From Cladosporium sp. IMV 00045 (taxonomy: Eukaryota > Ascomycota > Dothideomycetes > Cladosporiales > Cladosporiaceae), in the NCBI GenBank assembly GCA_001931905.2, contig MSJI02000808.1, forward strand, positions 62,001-126,000: 64,000 nt of DNA, read 5' to 3'. The notes under the pieces were generated by a model. It searched no databases. It saw nothing but the letters and a program-made list of their open reading frames with translations, and had not been told where the DNA came from. Of the stretch, positions 52,630 to 64,000 are shown in pieces. Position numbers and translations under genes: made by a program. The number at the start of each line of letters is the position of its first letter. Within the stretch, counting starts at the first letter, position 1.

Positions 52630-55600
52630 TTAGTTGTAGATTTCCAAAGGCGCAAGTTGGTCGACGGCGTAGAGCCAGTTGCTGCCCTTTTCTTCTTTCG
52701 CCAGCCTGAATTGCCAAAGTTAGCTTTCTCTTCTTCTCCAAAAAGTCTGTAGTAACATCGCTATGGGAAGAACTTACCAGTCATACGGCCACTGAACCAA
52801 ATGGCCCTGAATCATGTTGAGCAGGTCCTCGGCATCCTCCCTGCCCATCACTTCCTCAGCCATAGTGGGCGGGCGGGCGCTGCTCTTGGTCGTGGCGCGG
52901 CGGCGACGACGCTGGCTTTGCGCGTGCTGCAGTCCGGGGCCGTTAGTGGTGTTGGACTGTGTTGCCGTCGTTTCTGGCGCTTCGTTGAGGTCCGTGGCGA
53001 TGGTGATTGTGCGCTGGCGACTGACCGCAGTGTCCTCTGTTGAAGGCAGCTCAGTCTTACTGCCATGCAGCGTTGGTGAAAGCGTGTTCTCTGCAGGAGC
53101 ATCCGGCTGCTGAGTGGGCTCGGAGTCTTTCACAGATGCTTTCTCGTCCATGTTGCCGTCGTCCGGCGTGGGAACAGCCGTGGGTCCGCTTGAGACGCCA
53201 GATTGGGGCGACTCGCCTGTCTTCTCATTGAGCTCTTGCGACTGTGTATGGCTCTCGTTGGATTTCTTGCTGCTTGGTCGCTTCTTGTTTGTCAGGTTGC
53301 TGAAGATTCCCTTGGGCTTGTCCTTCACCGCGACGCCATCGTCTCCGATCACCTGCGCTATGACCGAGCCAGTGCCTGCAGAGCCAGGCGGACCAGAGCG
53401 AGGAGGAGCATCCTTCGCAGGTCTAGGCTTGCTGTTGCCAAGTCCCTGGGCTTGCATGAAGCGTTCATTGTAGTCGTTGTAACGCTTGTAGTCGTCCCAA
53501 TCCAAGACTTCGGAATCCGGCATGACCCGGAAGACTTGACGGTAGATCTTCGTATTGTTCTCCGCGACCTTCATCCAGATGTCTTGCATGAAGTTTGGCG
53601 CCAATGGATCAGTCATGCAGTCTTCGGTGATCTCAGGTCTTTGCAAAGTATGCAACAACGGAGTATTCATCGTCCTCCTGGTCGTGACTCGGGAAAGCGT
53701 GTGAGCTAAAGGCGGCCCTCCAATATCGGTGTCGTCTTGCGCGGGTAGCTCAGGCAGCTGATAGCGCGGTGAAAGCCCCAGCTCGAAGGTGTCGTTGCGC
53801 TGCAGCGGCCACGGCGGACGCGGAACAGGGCGAGCCTCTTTGTCGTCTTCCTTCTGCTTCTTGGCATGGGCGTCTTCGATTCTTCGGATGCGTTCAATAT
53901 CAGGCGCGTCTCTTGACCTGAATACCTCCTGGCCTTGTGCATTGATGTAGGTATCGCGCAGCCCAATGTCGCCAGCTTCCTCAAGCTGTCTTTCGTTGTC
54001 AACGCCATAGCCTTCGACGTCGAGATCACGCTGCCTGGAGTCCGCCAAGTGCTTCTTCTGCTTCTCTTCATTTTCGAGCTTGCTTCCCGAGTCGTCACTG
54101 TCTGCACGTCCGGACCGCGCCTTATTGACCCATCCGCGAAGATCAGCCTTTTCGCCTGCGAAACCGACTGCGCTAGCCTCAAGGTTGTGATTTGTAAGGG
54201 CATGCGGCTGCGGAGTTTGAGGCGCGGAGTGGAAGTACTCTTCCATGCCAGTTGCGGGAGTAGCGAAATCCTCGCGGTAGATACGGTTCATCTCCATGTC
54301 TTGCTCCTCGCGCTCCTTCGCCATTTGCTCACGTCGGTAGATGGCATCGACATCGAGGCCCAGATGCTCTCTCATCAGACGCTTGCGTAGTCCATGAGCG
54401 AACTCGCCAACCATGTAAGGCCGACCAGCCATGGAGCTTGGAATCATCATGCGGTCTGTGACCACGGAAGCGACCTCGGAGTCGCGGGAACCCAACATTG
54501 AACGCTCGTTGATGTTGGCGGAACCAATAATGACGTGGCGATCATCCACAACCATGCATTTCGCGTGAATGTAAAGCTGCTCTGTGGTCAAACACTTCTT
54601 GGGTCCAATCTTGCCCCACTGTCGAAGGGAGAAGAACTTGATGTACTTCTCAGGCTCAATGCCTGCAGCCTTCAGTCGGCCCCAAAGAGAGCCCTCGCCT
54701 CGACAAATGCTTCGGTATTGGCACTGCATGATCAGACGCACACTGGTGCCATCCTGGGAGTCGACACTGTTCTGGAATCCCGGCATGAGCGGAATGATAA
54801 GACACGCCTGCCAGTCCTCTCCATTCTCATGCGCGCGGATAGCGCGTTCGACAAGCGCATCGCCAATGCTGTTGTGAATGATCGTCCCGTCCACCACCGT
54901 GCTGGAAACGTAGAACTGGTTCTCGATGTAGACGAAATGATCAGACGCTTCGATCAATGAGCAGTAGGCATTCATGATGCTGTGCTCGACCTTGTTGGGT
55001 GTGCCGATAGACCAAGGTGAGCAAGAACGCAACACTTGAACTTGGCACGTGCCGGTCATACCGAGCCGCTCAAGCTCGCCATGTTCGTATTCTGGAGGTG
55101 GGATCAAGACTGGAGTAGGGCGAGAGGGAATGCGTTGACGCAAGATGTAGTTCCAGCGTTGGACAAAATGACGACCTACGTCGCGCGCTGGCTGGCCGAT
55201 GAGCTGCATCGCAATATCATGCCAGGGCATACGAGGAACCTTTGTCCGGTCGTACATCTCCTCGTAAGGCCTGTCAAGAGCGTAGAAGTCTTGAACTCGA
55301 GGATTACTGTAATCCTTACCCGGCCACACCTGGCAGTGCTCAGCATCGCGCGGACCCTGGTGGTCAAGCTCAAAGCCAGTGAGCTTGTCATCCGTAAGTG
55401 CATGGCAGGGGTCATCCCATCTACCAAAGCAGAGATCTACACCTCCAACGAACGCCATCATGTTGTCGACAACGACGACCTTCTCGTGATGAGCCCAGAA
55501 GAACTGGTTCTGTCTGAACTGGTTGGGCGATCTCTGAACGCAGATGTTCTCGTGCAAGTCCAGCAAGCTCCACTTGGTATACTCCGAATCTATCGGAATA

Positions 55601-58083
55601 GCGGATTCGATGTTTCTGTATACGACAACGAAGATCTTGACGCCTTCATCGGCCTTGCGCTGCAACAAGCGATCGAGACGCCATTTCTGGCTGATTGCAG
55701 GCGGCCTTCGCAAGTAAAGCTCAGGGCTCAGCCACCAATCGTGAATGTAAATGCAGTCTTTCGCGTTGTCGATGGCACGAGACACTTGCCACATGTGGTC
55801 TCTCGCGTCCACCAGCCATCTGCACCATACGTTCTCGCGAATGGGCGCGAAACTGCCAAATCGCTGTTTCTGAGACCAGATAGTGCTGCGAGCCATGTGC
55901 TCTATTGACTCCTTGAACTGGTGGTATTGTCGCTCGTTCTTTGCGATAAGCTTCAATTTACGCTCGGAATTGTAAAGCCGTAAGATGTGGTGTTTCGTAT
56001 GCGTGGAGTCTGCAGCAGTCTTCGCCATCTCTTGCGGCGTTTGATCACGCAGACGCTTCTTTCCTTTCTCGGTAGCGAAGTCGGAGTCGACAAGGAAGAC
56101 CTCATAGGGCACAAGCGACTCCGGACCGTCTACCATGATGATGTAGCTGTGTCGGACAAGCGCCCATCGCGGTCTGTGTCGGTCGGTGAAACCTTGAGGG
56201 CCACGCAAAGCTGTTCGCCTAAGCTCTCGGTTCTGTCGGGATGCAATAGTGAGGAGACCCTGTTTGCCAACATAGCCACCTTCCGAAGAAAGGCGTATAG
56301 AAAGTGCCGATAATTCGAGGAACTTGCACAGCCGCGTGCTGTCCGGTCTGAAGATGAGCCAGCGTATCATGTGCTGCAGATACTTCTCCAGCTTCTTACG
56401 CTGGCGCTCATTGTATATGTTGCGCTCACGCGCTTCTCGTTCTGCGGCAGTACCGCCCAATTCACCGGCGTTAGCGGTGCTCGAACCTCTCCTAGCAAGA
56501 ACGAACGACGATCGCCTCCTTCTGTGTTTGCCAGGACGCTCACTGGGAGCGTTGGCCTCTCTGTCTCGGACACTTTCTTCGGGAATGTCATCGTCGTCTG
56601 GTTCGTCGTCAAGCCCATCGAATAGACCGCGCGCACCACGACCATAGGGGAATGCAGTCTTCGGGAAGTGAGGGATTTTCGGCTTGGTTTTGTCGTCGTT
56701 GCTGCGAAGCTTGAGCTTGTCGGTCTGGCCTTGCACTTTGTACTTCAGGTGCAGATTCACAAAATCCCTAAGATTGCGATGAATGACCCAGTTCATGCGC
56801 GATGGCCCGTTTCCGTATTCCAGTTCAATACGGAAAATCATGTGACGGTCTCCTGATTTTGTCTCCTTAGTCTGACTGGAAGGAATCCTGATCTTCAGCT
56901 GTTCCAGCAGGACCGGGATTTTGCGGTGGTTGTGCTCATCTCGTTGGAACATACTTGCAAACACCAGAGCAGCAGGCGCGCCTGCAAGAAGCTCTGCCAT
57001 AAGCTGAGCAGACTTCTGGTAGTCCACTGTGGCACGTTCGTCTCTTTTCTTCTGGCCGAGCATCTTCAATCCCGCTTTCACCTGACGCCATCTTTGGGCG
57101 CTGCCACTACTACTATTATGGCGGTCGGTGCGCATGCGGAACCCTGAGTTCATTGCATCCATTCCGGTGAGACGACGCAAATTTGTAGGTCGTTTCTCGC
57201 CGGGTGTTTCATCACCATCGTTGTGACGTCGGGTGGTGTAGCTCATAGCTCTCGCACCCTCGATGCCGCGCTTCCACGCATTGCGAAGCTTGTCTTTGCC
57301 CTCATCTTCCGAAACACCTGCTCTTCTTGAGTCCTCCCCTCCATCTGACGCGCGCCTAGGCGATGATTCGGGGCGGTTGCTGAGCTGGTGATCTTTGAGG
57401 AACGAGGCGAAGCGCGTCGCCATGGGTGTGGAAGTTGATGCAGCAGATCCGTCAAGCTGTGGTCTCTTGCTCTTCCGCCTCCGCTTCATGCGTGAGGAAC
57501 TGCCCTTGTTCTCGTCATTCGATTCTTCCTCCACATCGGCATCGCCCATCTCTTCTTCCTCCTCTTCGTCTAACACAGGGTATAATGGCTCGCTCCTTTC
57601 AGAGCTCGGAGACAGAGCGGCGGTGGGAGTCGTCATGCCGGCAGTAGTGTTGCTCCCCGTCCGCGTGTGGAAGGAAGAGTTCGCAGGAGAAGCCAGCGCC
57701 TTAAGCCGGCCGATGAACGAGGCCTGGCGCTCTGAACGCTCTCTGGCACGCTCGGCGGCCTCGTCCTTCTCGCCTCCCTCATCCTCAGTCTCCCATGTCG
57801 GGGTGCGTTTCAGGGGTGTTGTTCCGATCTCGTTTTCGGGTGCTCCTCGCGCGAACTGCACGTTCCTCTTACCAGCGGGTGTGATAGATTCCGAGGAGAG
57901 CGGTTGTGGTCGTCTCCTGCCCGTGCCTTTTGGCGATTGCTCAGCGGAGTCCGGTTGAAGGCGTTCGGTCGCGTGAACATGGTCGAAGAAGCCGGGAGTG
58001 CTGCCGTTCGTCGTGTTATCGGGCGGCGTGGCTTCGAGCGGTGCCTCCACGGGCTCTGTGGCGCTGGCGGTAGCCATCTTCAA
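52630..58083 (-). CDS. pld1: Phospholipase D (Spo14/PldA type, PX-PH-PLDc2)
   Basis: Exon 1 is 58083..52778, the intron is 52777..52706 (72 bp, GTAAGT to TTCAG) and exon 2 is 52705..52630, giving 1,793 aa ending LAPLEIYN, the usual end of fungal PLD1 proteins. It hydrolyses phosphatidylcholine to phosphatidic acid and choline and acts in membrane traffic, polarity and sporulation. A disordered Ser/Arg/Glu-rich N-terminus (~350 residues) is followed by a PX domain (about 385-600, with an acidic/basic insert) and a PH domain (about 640-760). HKD motif 1 is HHEKVVVVD near 863 and HKD motif 2 is HAKCMVVD near 1176, each with the Gly-Gly or Gly-Ser downstream residues (FVGGVD, IIGSANINERSM). Both catalytic motifs are intact. 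The C-terminal ~500 residues mix conserved LGLSPRYQLPEL-type blocks with low complexity. Confidence 0.95.
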
Positions 58084-58771
58084 GTGGGAACGCTATTGCC
58101 GCAACTTGTTCTGGAATCGCCGGCAAGAGCGTGCGATGCGCTGCTGAGCGCGACCCTTGAATCCGGCTCTGTGCGCGGGAATGTCTTGGTTGAGGTGTGT
58201 ATTCTGGTATTCCATGTCACCGAGGTGTGGAATATCTGGTATCGGTCATCGAAAGTGGTGGTAGTCGTTGTGGGCGTTTGTGTTGATGCAACGGTGCTTC
58301 TGATGTCTAAAGGGGCCCGGTACTAACGAAAGCCGACCCCACAACGTCGTTGCAAGTTGATCCTCCCTCCCAGACCGGCGGATCTTAGTATCAATTTTAG
58401 TACGAGAGCAGGCAGTGTTCAAAGAGGTAAACTATCGCTCTACAGTCGATAGTGGATGACTGCATTTTTGCGAGCCTGTCGTATGATCAAAAGATCGACC
58501 TGGTCAAGTGAGTTTGCTATCGAGCATTGCGTATACATCTTTCACATGTCAGCGAAAACCCATCTTGCCTATAAGGTATTTAGATACCCATGCCCTATGC
58601 AGATTCGTGCATTTCACTACATACTGCAGGGTCCGTCGGGACAAACTCGTGCAATGATGGGTCGTAGAATCTAGGCGAGACTAGTACAAATATACATCAA
58701 GCAGCATGCCATCCTTCGGTCTGGATGATGATCTGAACAAGCAATTATTTCACACGCCATGCTTCTGCCGG
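58084..58771. other. Intergenic: PLD promoter and Iec3 3' flank
   Basis: About 690 bp. The genes run in the same direction (minus), so this is the promoter and 5' UTR of phospholipase D. No ORF is supported. Confidence 0.6.
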
Positions 58772-59968
58772 TCACTCAGCAAAACTCTCACTCATCCTAG
58801 GCTTCTTACTGCCTCCAGCACCCTCCTCTGCCGCCCGCTTCCGTTTGCCTCCACGTCCACCACCGCGGCCGCCTTTCCTGTACGCTCCATCCGAATCTCG
58901 TGCACGCTTCCTACCGCTTCCCGGCGTCTCCTCCATCACATGAAGCTCATCCTCGTCAAAACCGCTCGCTGCGCTCGGGCTCATGCCCTCATATGCGCGC
59001 TCCATGGCGCGATCGCCGACCTGCTTTGCTAGGTTCTTACCCCGTTTGCGGCCAGAAGGCTTGCTTGCGCCTTCGTGCGACGCGATGGACTCCGCGTCAT
59101 CGTCCGGCATGCCGTGCATTTTGGTGTGGGTTCTAAGCCAATTGTGCTGACTTTGTGGGTTGAGGAGCTCCATGTGTCGTTCGAGCTCGCGCGCGCTGAG
59201 TTCGGCCTGGTGAGGTGAAGAAGGGTTGTCTTCGGACTTGAAGAGGCTGGCTGAGGATTCGCCCAGCTTCGTGTCCAGACCTAGTTTCGCATCCAGGCGT
59301 TGGAGGTATTCGGCTTCTTGCTGTGTGTTCATGAATCCAGGAGGCTCGTCGCCGCGGTCTTCTTCAGGGAGGTCCTCTTCGCCAGATGCGAGAGGAAATG
59401 GCACGCTTCGTTCTAATGCCTCCAGACGCTGCACATCTTGTGACGCCAACTGCTCTTCTATCTGTTCGCGGATGATGTGAAGGTCCAAAGGTGGGATGAC
59501 ACCTCTAGAGACAGCCGATGTGTACTCGGTCATGAGCTCATTAGATGCCTCTGGTGTGATGTCTGCTGGCACAACATTAGGGCGCTCTCGTTGCGAAGGC
59601 AGTCGAACATCGAATCGCAGATCGGCGGGTATCGCGGGGCTTTGGTTCATGTCAAGTAGAATCTCTAGCAGTTCACTGTCAAGTTGTTAGTACATGCTTC
59701 GCACCGTCTTGACAGCCTCATCGACATACTCAAGCTCCTCCCGTAACCTCTTCGCAGTACCCTCCAGCTTATGCTCCTGCTTGAACAGCGTCTTGTTCTC
59801 CTCCAGAACGCCATCAAACTTGACGCGCATCTTGCGGTACTTCTTTCGCCATGACTTGTACGGCTGTCGCTCGCTTTGCATGCGGCTTTGCTGCGCCTGG
59901 ATGCTCTCAATGCTCTTCCCGCCAGTGGTTGGGTGCGGTGCCGCCGCGACGCTTTCGGAGTCGCTCAT
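58772..59968 (-). CDS. iec3: INO80 complex subunit Iec3-like
   Basis: Exon 1 is 59968..59730, the intron is 59729..59676 (54 bp, GTATGT donor, TACTAAC branch site, GACAG acceptor) and exon 2 is 59675..58772, giving 380 aa. The N-terminal region has YKSWRKKYRKMRVKFDGVL, then a coiled-coil-like ENKTLFKQEHKLEGTAKRLR. The splice gives REELDELLEILLDMNQSPAI. This basic helix block followed by LL..LN(Q)SP matches the N-terminal domain of Iec3, a fungal subunit of the INO80 nucleosome remodeller. The rest is acidic and disordered, ending in a Lys/Arg/Gly-rich segment (GGRGGGRGGKRKRAAEEG) that looks like a nuclear localisation and nucleic-acid-contacting tail. Read without the splice, this gives two unrelated-looking short ORFs. 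Confidence 0.8.
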
Positions 59969-60348
59969 GGTGGTCGCGCAGTGAGGGAAAGCGATTGTAG
60001 TGTATTTAAAGGAGGAGTCAAATTTCTGATGAATCTGTGGTAGAAGATGGCGCTATGTTGAGGCACGGTGTTTGCAAGTTGCAAAGGAGTGTCGCGAAGG
60101 AGGGATGGATGAATGCGCTCGAGCTTGCGAACGAGAAGCCGCGCCGCGCGACAACTCCAGTCTCCGAGCCGAAGTCTGACGAAGTTGGCCCTTTCACCAT
60201 CACATGCCAACCAAAAGCTTCATCTCTCCCTCACTCTTCACTCACGACATAATGAGAGCACTTGTCTTCCACATGCAATTTTCATGAACAGATGGTTGTA
60301 ATTTGGATGTGTCAAATAATTCGTCAAACTTGCTACTAACGTTACCTA
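59969..60348. other. Intergenic
   Basis: A 380-bp spacer between tandem minus-strand genes, holding the Iec3 promoter and the MCCB 3' flank. Nothing else seen. Confidence 0.6.
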
Positions 60349-62129
60349 CTACATCCTGAAAACACCAAACTCCGTTTTCTTGTCTTCCACGCTACCTCCC
60401 AGAGCGGCTTGCAATCCCATGCCCAACACACGCCTTGTATGACTCGGCGGAATAACACCATCGTCCCAAAGTCTAGCCGTAGCAAACAGCACGTCTGACT
60501 CCCTCTCAATCCTCGCCTTCAATTCAGGGTCAACCTTCTTTCCAACGGCCTCCATAACGCTACTGAGCTGCTCAGGGCCCATCACGCTCGTCTTCGCCGT
60601 CGGCCACGCCCACAAGAAGCGAGGCGAATAGGCACGTCCGCACATGCCGTAGTTGCCAGCACCTGCACTGGAGCCAACCACCACCGTGAACTTGGGCACG
60701 TCCGCGCATGCGACGGCCGTCACCAGTTTGGCGCCGTTCTTGGCGATGCCGCCTTTCTCTGCGTCCTGGCCTACCATGAAGCCGCTGATGTTCTGGAGAA
60801 AGATGAGGGGAATGTTGCGTTTGGCGCACAGCTGGATGAAATGCGCGCCCTTCAGACTACTCTCGCTGAACAAGATGCCGTTGTTGGCGATGATGCCGAC
60901 GGGGTGTCCGTAGATGGTGGCGAAGCCTGTGATCAGCGTGCTGCCGTATAATGGCTTGAACTCGCTGAACTCGCTTCCATCGACTATGCGGGCGATCACC
61001 TCGTGCATATTGATCGATTGCTTGAGATTGGTACCGACGATGCCATCAAGTTCCGCGAGATCGTGGATAGGCTCTCCCCAAGAATCTTTCCGAGAAACGT
61101 TATTCGATGTAGGGTAGTTGAGGTTTGAGATGCATCGTCTGGCTAACACCAGGGCGTGGGCATCGTCAACAGCAAGGTAGTCAGTCACACCGCTGACTTC
61201 GCTGTGAAGCTTGCCGCCGCCCAAGTCTTCGGCACTGACTTCCTCTCCGGTGGCTGCCTTGACGAGTGGAGGGCCGGCGAGGAAAACCGTGCCTTGTTCC
61301 TGTACAATGATGCTCTCGTCAGACATACTGGGCACGTAAGCGCCTCCTGCTGTGCAAGGGCCCATGACCACACTGATTTGAGGGATTCCCTGGCTGCTCA
61401 TACGAGCTTGGTTGTAGAAGATGCGACCAAAGTGGTCTCGATCGGGGAACACATCGGCTTGGTGAGGTAGGTTGGCTCCGCCTGAATCAACCAGGTAGAT
61501 GCAAGGCAGTCGATTTTGTGTTGCGATCTCTTGTGCTCGCAGATGTTTCCGTACTGTCATCGGGTAGTAGGTTCCGCCCTTGACGCTTGTTGGTCGTCAG
61601 TATCGTTCTTAGCTCTCGTAAGCCAAACAACTTACGTGCTGTCGTTGGCGACTATCATGCACATGACACCCTCAACGGTGCCAATGCCCGTCACCATACC
61701 TGCTGCGGGTACATCCTCGCCTTCATACACACCATGACCAGCCAGAGCGCTGAGTTCCAAGAAAGATGTGCCTGGATCTATTAGGGCGGTGACGCGATCG
61801 CGTACCAGCATCTTCCCCCGTTGGACATGCTTGTCTTTTGCTTTTTGAGGTCCACCTTGAGCCGCTTTCTCGTGTAATGCTGCTATCTTTTGTGTGAGAT
61901 CGCCTAACGAGGCTGCATTCTCCTTGTATCCATCACTGTTCTTGTCGACTGCGGTCTGCAGGACCGAGATCTGACTCGCTTGTTGTGGGCTGGTATAAGT
62001 CGCAACGCTGCGATGCTGTGTTCTGGAGGGGAAAGCCGGCTGGACATACTGGACACGCAATTGATACTGAGGCTGGCGCCGCAGCGAGCGCACAAGGGCG
62101 CGAGATCGAGAAGCCATGATACCTCTCAT
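60349..62129 (-). CDS. mccB: Methylcrotonoyl-CoA carboxylase beta subunit, mitochondrial
   Basis: Exon 1 is 62129..61636, the intron is 61635..61586 (50 bp, GTAAGT to ACAAG) and exon 2 is 61585..60349, giving 576 aa (572 if started at 62117). This is the carboxyltransferase subunit of the biotin enzyme that carboxylates 3-methylcrotonyl-CoA in leucine breakdown. The N-terminus is Arg/Ser/Gln-rich without acids ([20 protein letters not shown]), a mitochondrial presequence. Domain landmarks are [40 protein letters not shown] across the splice, [70 protein letters not shown] and [10 protein letters not shown]. All are at expected spacing. It is divergent from isovaleryl-CoA dehydrogenase, which supplies its pathway two steps up. 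Confidence 0.96.
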
Positions 62130-62347
62130 GCCTCGCCTGGCTACGACGTCTTATTTGAAGGACAATGGATCGTATTGCTGCTTGAGACACAGACCGAGGC
62201 AACCAGCTAAAGCCGACATCTCTCCAGAGCCGAAGGGCGGCTCAAGCGTTGACCCGAGATCCACTCCCCGCAAACACTCCATGGGGTCTTCAATCGTCGT
62301 TAACAGTGCTCGAGCATCCTTTTTCTCTTCTGTTTATTCGGATAACA
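62130..62347. promoter_or_regulatory. Bidirectional promoter of mccB and ivdA
   Basis: Only 218 bp separate the two divergent start codons, so the genes must share promoter sequence. It contains several CGG/CCG triplets (for example around CGAAGGGCGGC near 62233), which could bind a Zn2Cys6 regulator, and a pyrimidine-rich tract just before the ivdA ATG. No specific operator can be assigned. Confidence 0.6.
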
Positions 62348-63708
62348 ATGTCTTTCCTTTCACCTTGCAGAGCAGCTTTGCTGCAGTCCACCAGGGCATC
62401 TCGTGCATCTACTGTCAAGAGAAGTGCCCTCGCTGCCCAATGGTACCAACAACGACATGCCTCCACTAAACATCCCAAGGGATTCACGCCACCGTCTCAA
62501 GACGATTTGGAAGAATTGAGAGAGCGAACAATTGAATTTGCACGACGGGAAATAACACAAGAATTCGCCCAGAGCGTCGATCACAGTAATGAGTTCCCAA
62601 ATGACATGTGGCAGAAGCTGGGAGAGGCTGGCTTCCTGGGCATTACTGCCGATGAGGATTACGGTGGATTGGCCATGGGCTACCAGGCTCACTGCACGGT
62701 GATGGAGGAATTGAGCCGTGCCTCTGGTAAGTAGTCTCTACGATGCATGCCTGGTTGCAAGTTTACTGACAGATACACTCAGGATCAATCGCTCTCTCCT
62801 ACGCCGCCCACAGCCAACTCTGCATCAACCAACTAATGCTCAACGGCAACTCTGAGCAAAAGGCCCGCTTCCTACCAGGCCTCATCTCAGGCGAGAAAAT
62901 CGGCGCCCTCGCAATGTCCGAACACACCGCCGGCTCCGACGTCGTCTCGATGAAAATGACCGCCACCGAGCAGGACGGCGGCTACGTCTTGAACGGCAAC
63001 AAAATGTGGATCACCAACGGACCCGACTGCCACTACGTGATCGTCTACGCCAAAACGCAACCCGACGCCGGCTCCAAAGGCATGACAGCGTTCATCGTCG
63101 AAACCGACCAGCCTGGCTTCGGAGTCGCGCGCAAGCTCGACAAGCTGGGCATGCGCGGATCGAACACGGGCGAACTGACGTTCGACAACGTCTTCGTCCC
63201 CAAAGAGAACATTCTCGGCGACGTCAACCGCGGCGTTCGCGTGCTGATGGAAGGTCTCGACCTCGAGCGTCTGGTCCTCAGCGCCGGGCCTTTGGGTCTC
63301 ATGAAAGCCGCCTTGGATGTCACTTTGCCCTACGTTCACGAGAGAAAGCAATTCGGCGAACCCATCGCCACGACGCAGTTCATGCAAGGCAAGCTGGCAG
63401 ATATGTACACAAAGTACCGCGCCAGCTCGGCTTTCACATACTCCGTGGCTCGCGCAATTGACGAAAGCCATGAGGACCCGGAAATCAAGACGCAGGACTG
63501 CGCTGGTGCCATTTTGTATGCTGCTGAGAGAGCGACGGAGTGCGGTATGGATGCGATTCAATGTCTTGGCGGTATGGGTTACATGACTGAGATGCCCGCC
63601 GGGCGGATCATGAGAGATGCGAAGCTTTACGAGATTGGAGCCGGTACGAGCGAGGTGAGGAAGATGGTCATCGGAAGGGCTTTTAACAAGGAATTCGGGC
63701 TTAGGTAG
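62348..63708 (+). CDS. ivdA: Isovaleryl-CoA dehydrogenase, mitochondrial
   Basis: Exon 1 is 62348..62726, the intron is 62727..62782 (56 bp, GTAAGT to CTCAG) and exon 2 is 62783..63708, giving 434 aa. This acyl-CoA dehydrogenase-family flavoprotein oxidises isovaleryl-CoA in leucine catabolism. The start at 62348 (context AACAATGTC) gives the presequence [20 protein letters not shown]; the longer in-frame ORF from 62249 is probably not used. Motifs include [33 protein letters not shown] across the splice, [71 protein letters not shown] and [20 protein letters not shown]. The protein is complete. Head-to-head placement with mccB supports IVD over other acyl-CoA dehydrogenases. Confidence 0.96.
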
Positions 63709-64000
63709 GATGCTGGGGTTGGTGATAAGTATACATGCATTAGAAACTGCTGGTATTCGACTCTCTTGTGTCCTTGGTGTGTAGTCGCAGTCTGTGTGCT
63801 TTGGAAAGACCTGCATGCTTCGCGCAGCATTGCATGAGGTCTTCAAAGCTCCGTGACAATTCCCAATTCCAAACATTCCAGCCGTTGTGTGACCCTAATC
63901 CTTTCAATCTGTGCCGATGATAATTCACGTCCATCCGTATCCCTGTGTTGTTTCGCGATTTTGTCCCTTTCCATGGCCAACCGTGCCATAGAGTTTTGAA
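63709..64000. other. 3' flank of ivdA to window end
   Basis: 292 bp with no supported feature. A neighbouring mccA gene, common in such clusters, would lie outside the window if present. Confidence 0.6.

Overview
The window looks like nuclear DNA of a filamentous or yeast-like ascomycete, most likely a Dothideomycete. The genes have few, short introns (50-102 bp) with GTATGT/GTAAGT-type donors, and several end in TACTAAC- or CTAAC-like branch sites plus CAG/TAG. The products are typical ascomycete proteins: a Chs4/Skt5-type Sel1 protein with a CaaX box, a Gin4-type septin kinase, a CRY-DASH with an RGG tail, bifunctional ARG5,6, INO80 subunit Iec3 and SNF1. Diverged duplicate segments suggest a duplicated or hybrid genome, as in the black yeast Hortaea werneckii. 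That species name is only a hypothesis.

Layout. 1-5.7 kb: 3' part of a chitin-synthase activator, a BLOC-1 Cnl1-like protein, an NmrA/isoflavone-reductase-like oxidoreductase and a spliced HSP9/HSP12-family stress protein with a perfect CRE palindrome upstream. 5.7-16 kb: long gene-poor stretches around a spliced Zn2Cys6 transcription factor, including two decayed tandem duplications. 16-26 kb: a Gin4/Hsl1-like kinase whose C-terminus lies in another reading frame, then two copies of a C2H2 (FlbC-like) factor on either side of a 20-N assembly gap. 26-32 kb: the leader, promoter and gene desert upstream of the second copy. 32-43.5 kb: two diverged copies of a small two-TM protein gene, with CRY-DASH and a truncated ARG5,6 between them; a second 20-N gap cuts ARG5,6. 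43.8-51.9 kb: SNF1 and a Dbf2/SidB NDR kinase head to head, then an alpha/beta hydrolase. 52.6-60 kb: phospholipase D (PX-PH-2xHKD) and Iec3. 60.3-63.7 kb: methylcrotonoyl-CoA carboxylase beta subunit and isovaleryl-CoA dehydrogenase, divergent from a 218-bp shared promoter and forming a leucine-catabolism pair.

Functional themes are growth and morphogenesis signalling (Chs4, Gin4, Dbf2, FlbC-like), nutrient and stress signalling (SNF1, HSP9/12, CRY-DASH) and amino-acid metabolism (ARG5,6, MCCB, IVD). I found no transposon, CRISPR array, rRNA or convincing tRNA. The most notable observations are the two assembly gaps that join homologous, non-identical sequence, and the roughly 1-kb ATG-free leader upstream of the C2H2 factor.
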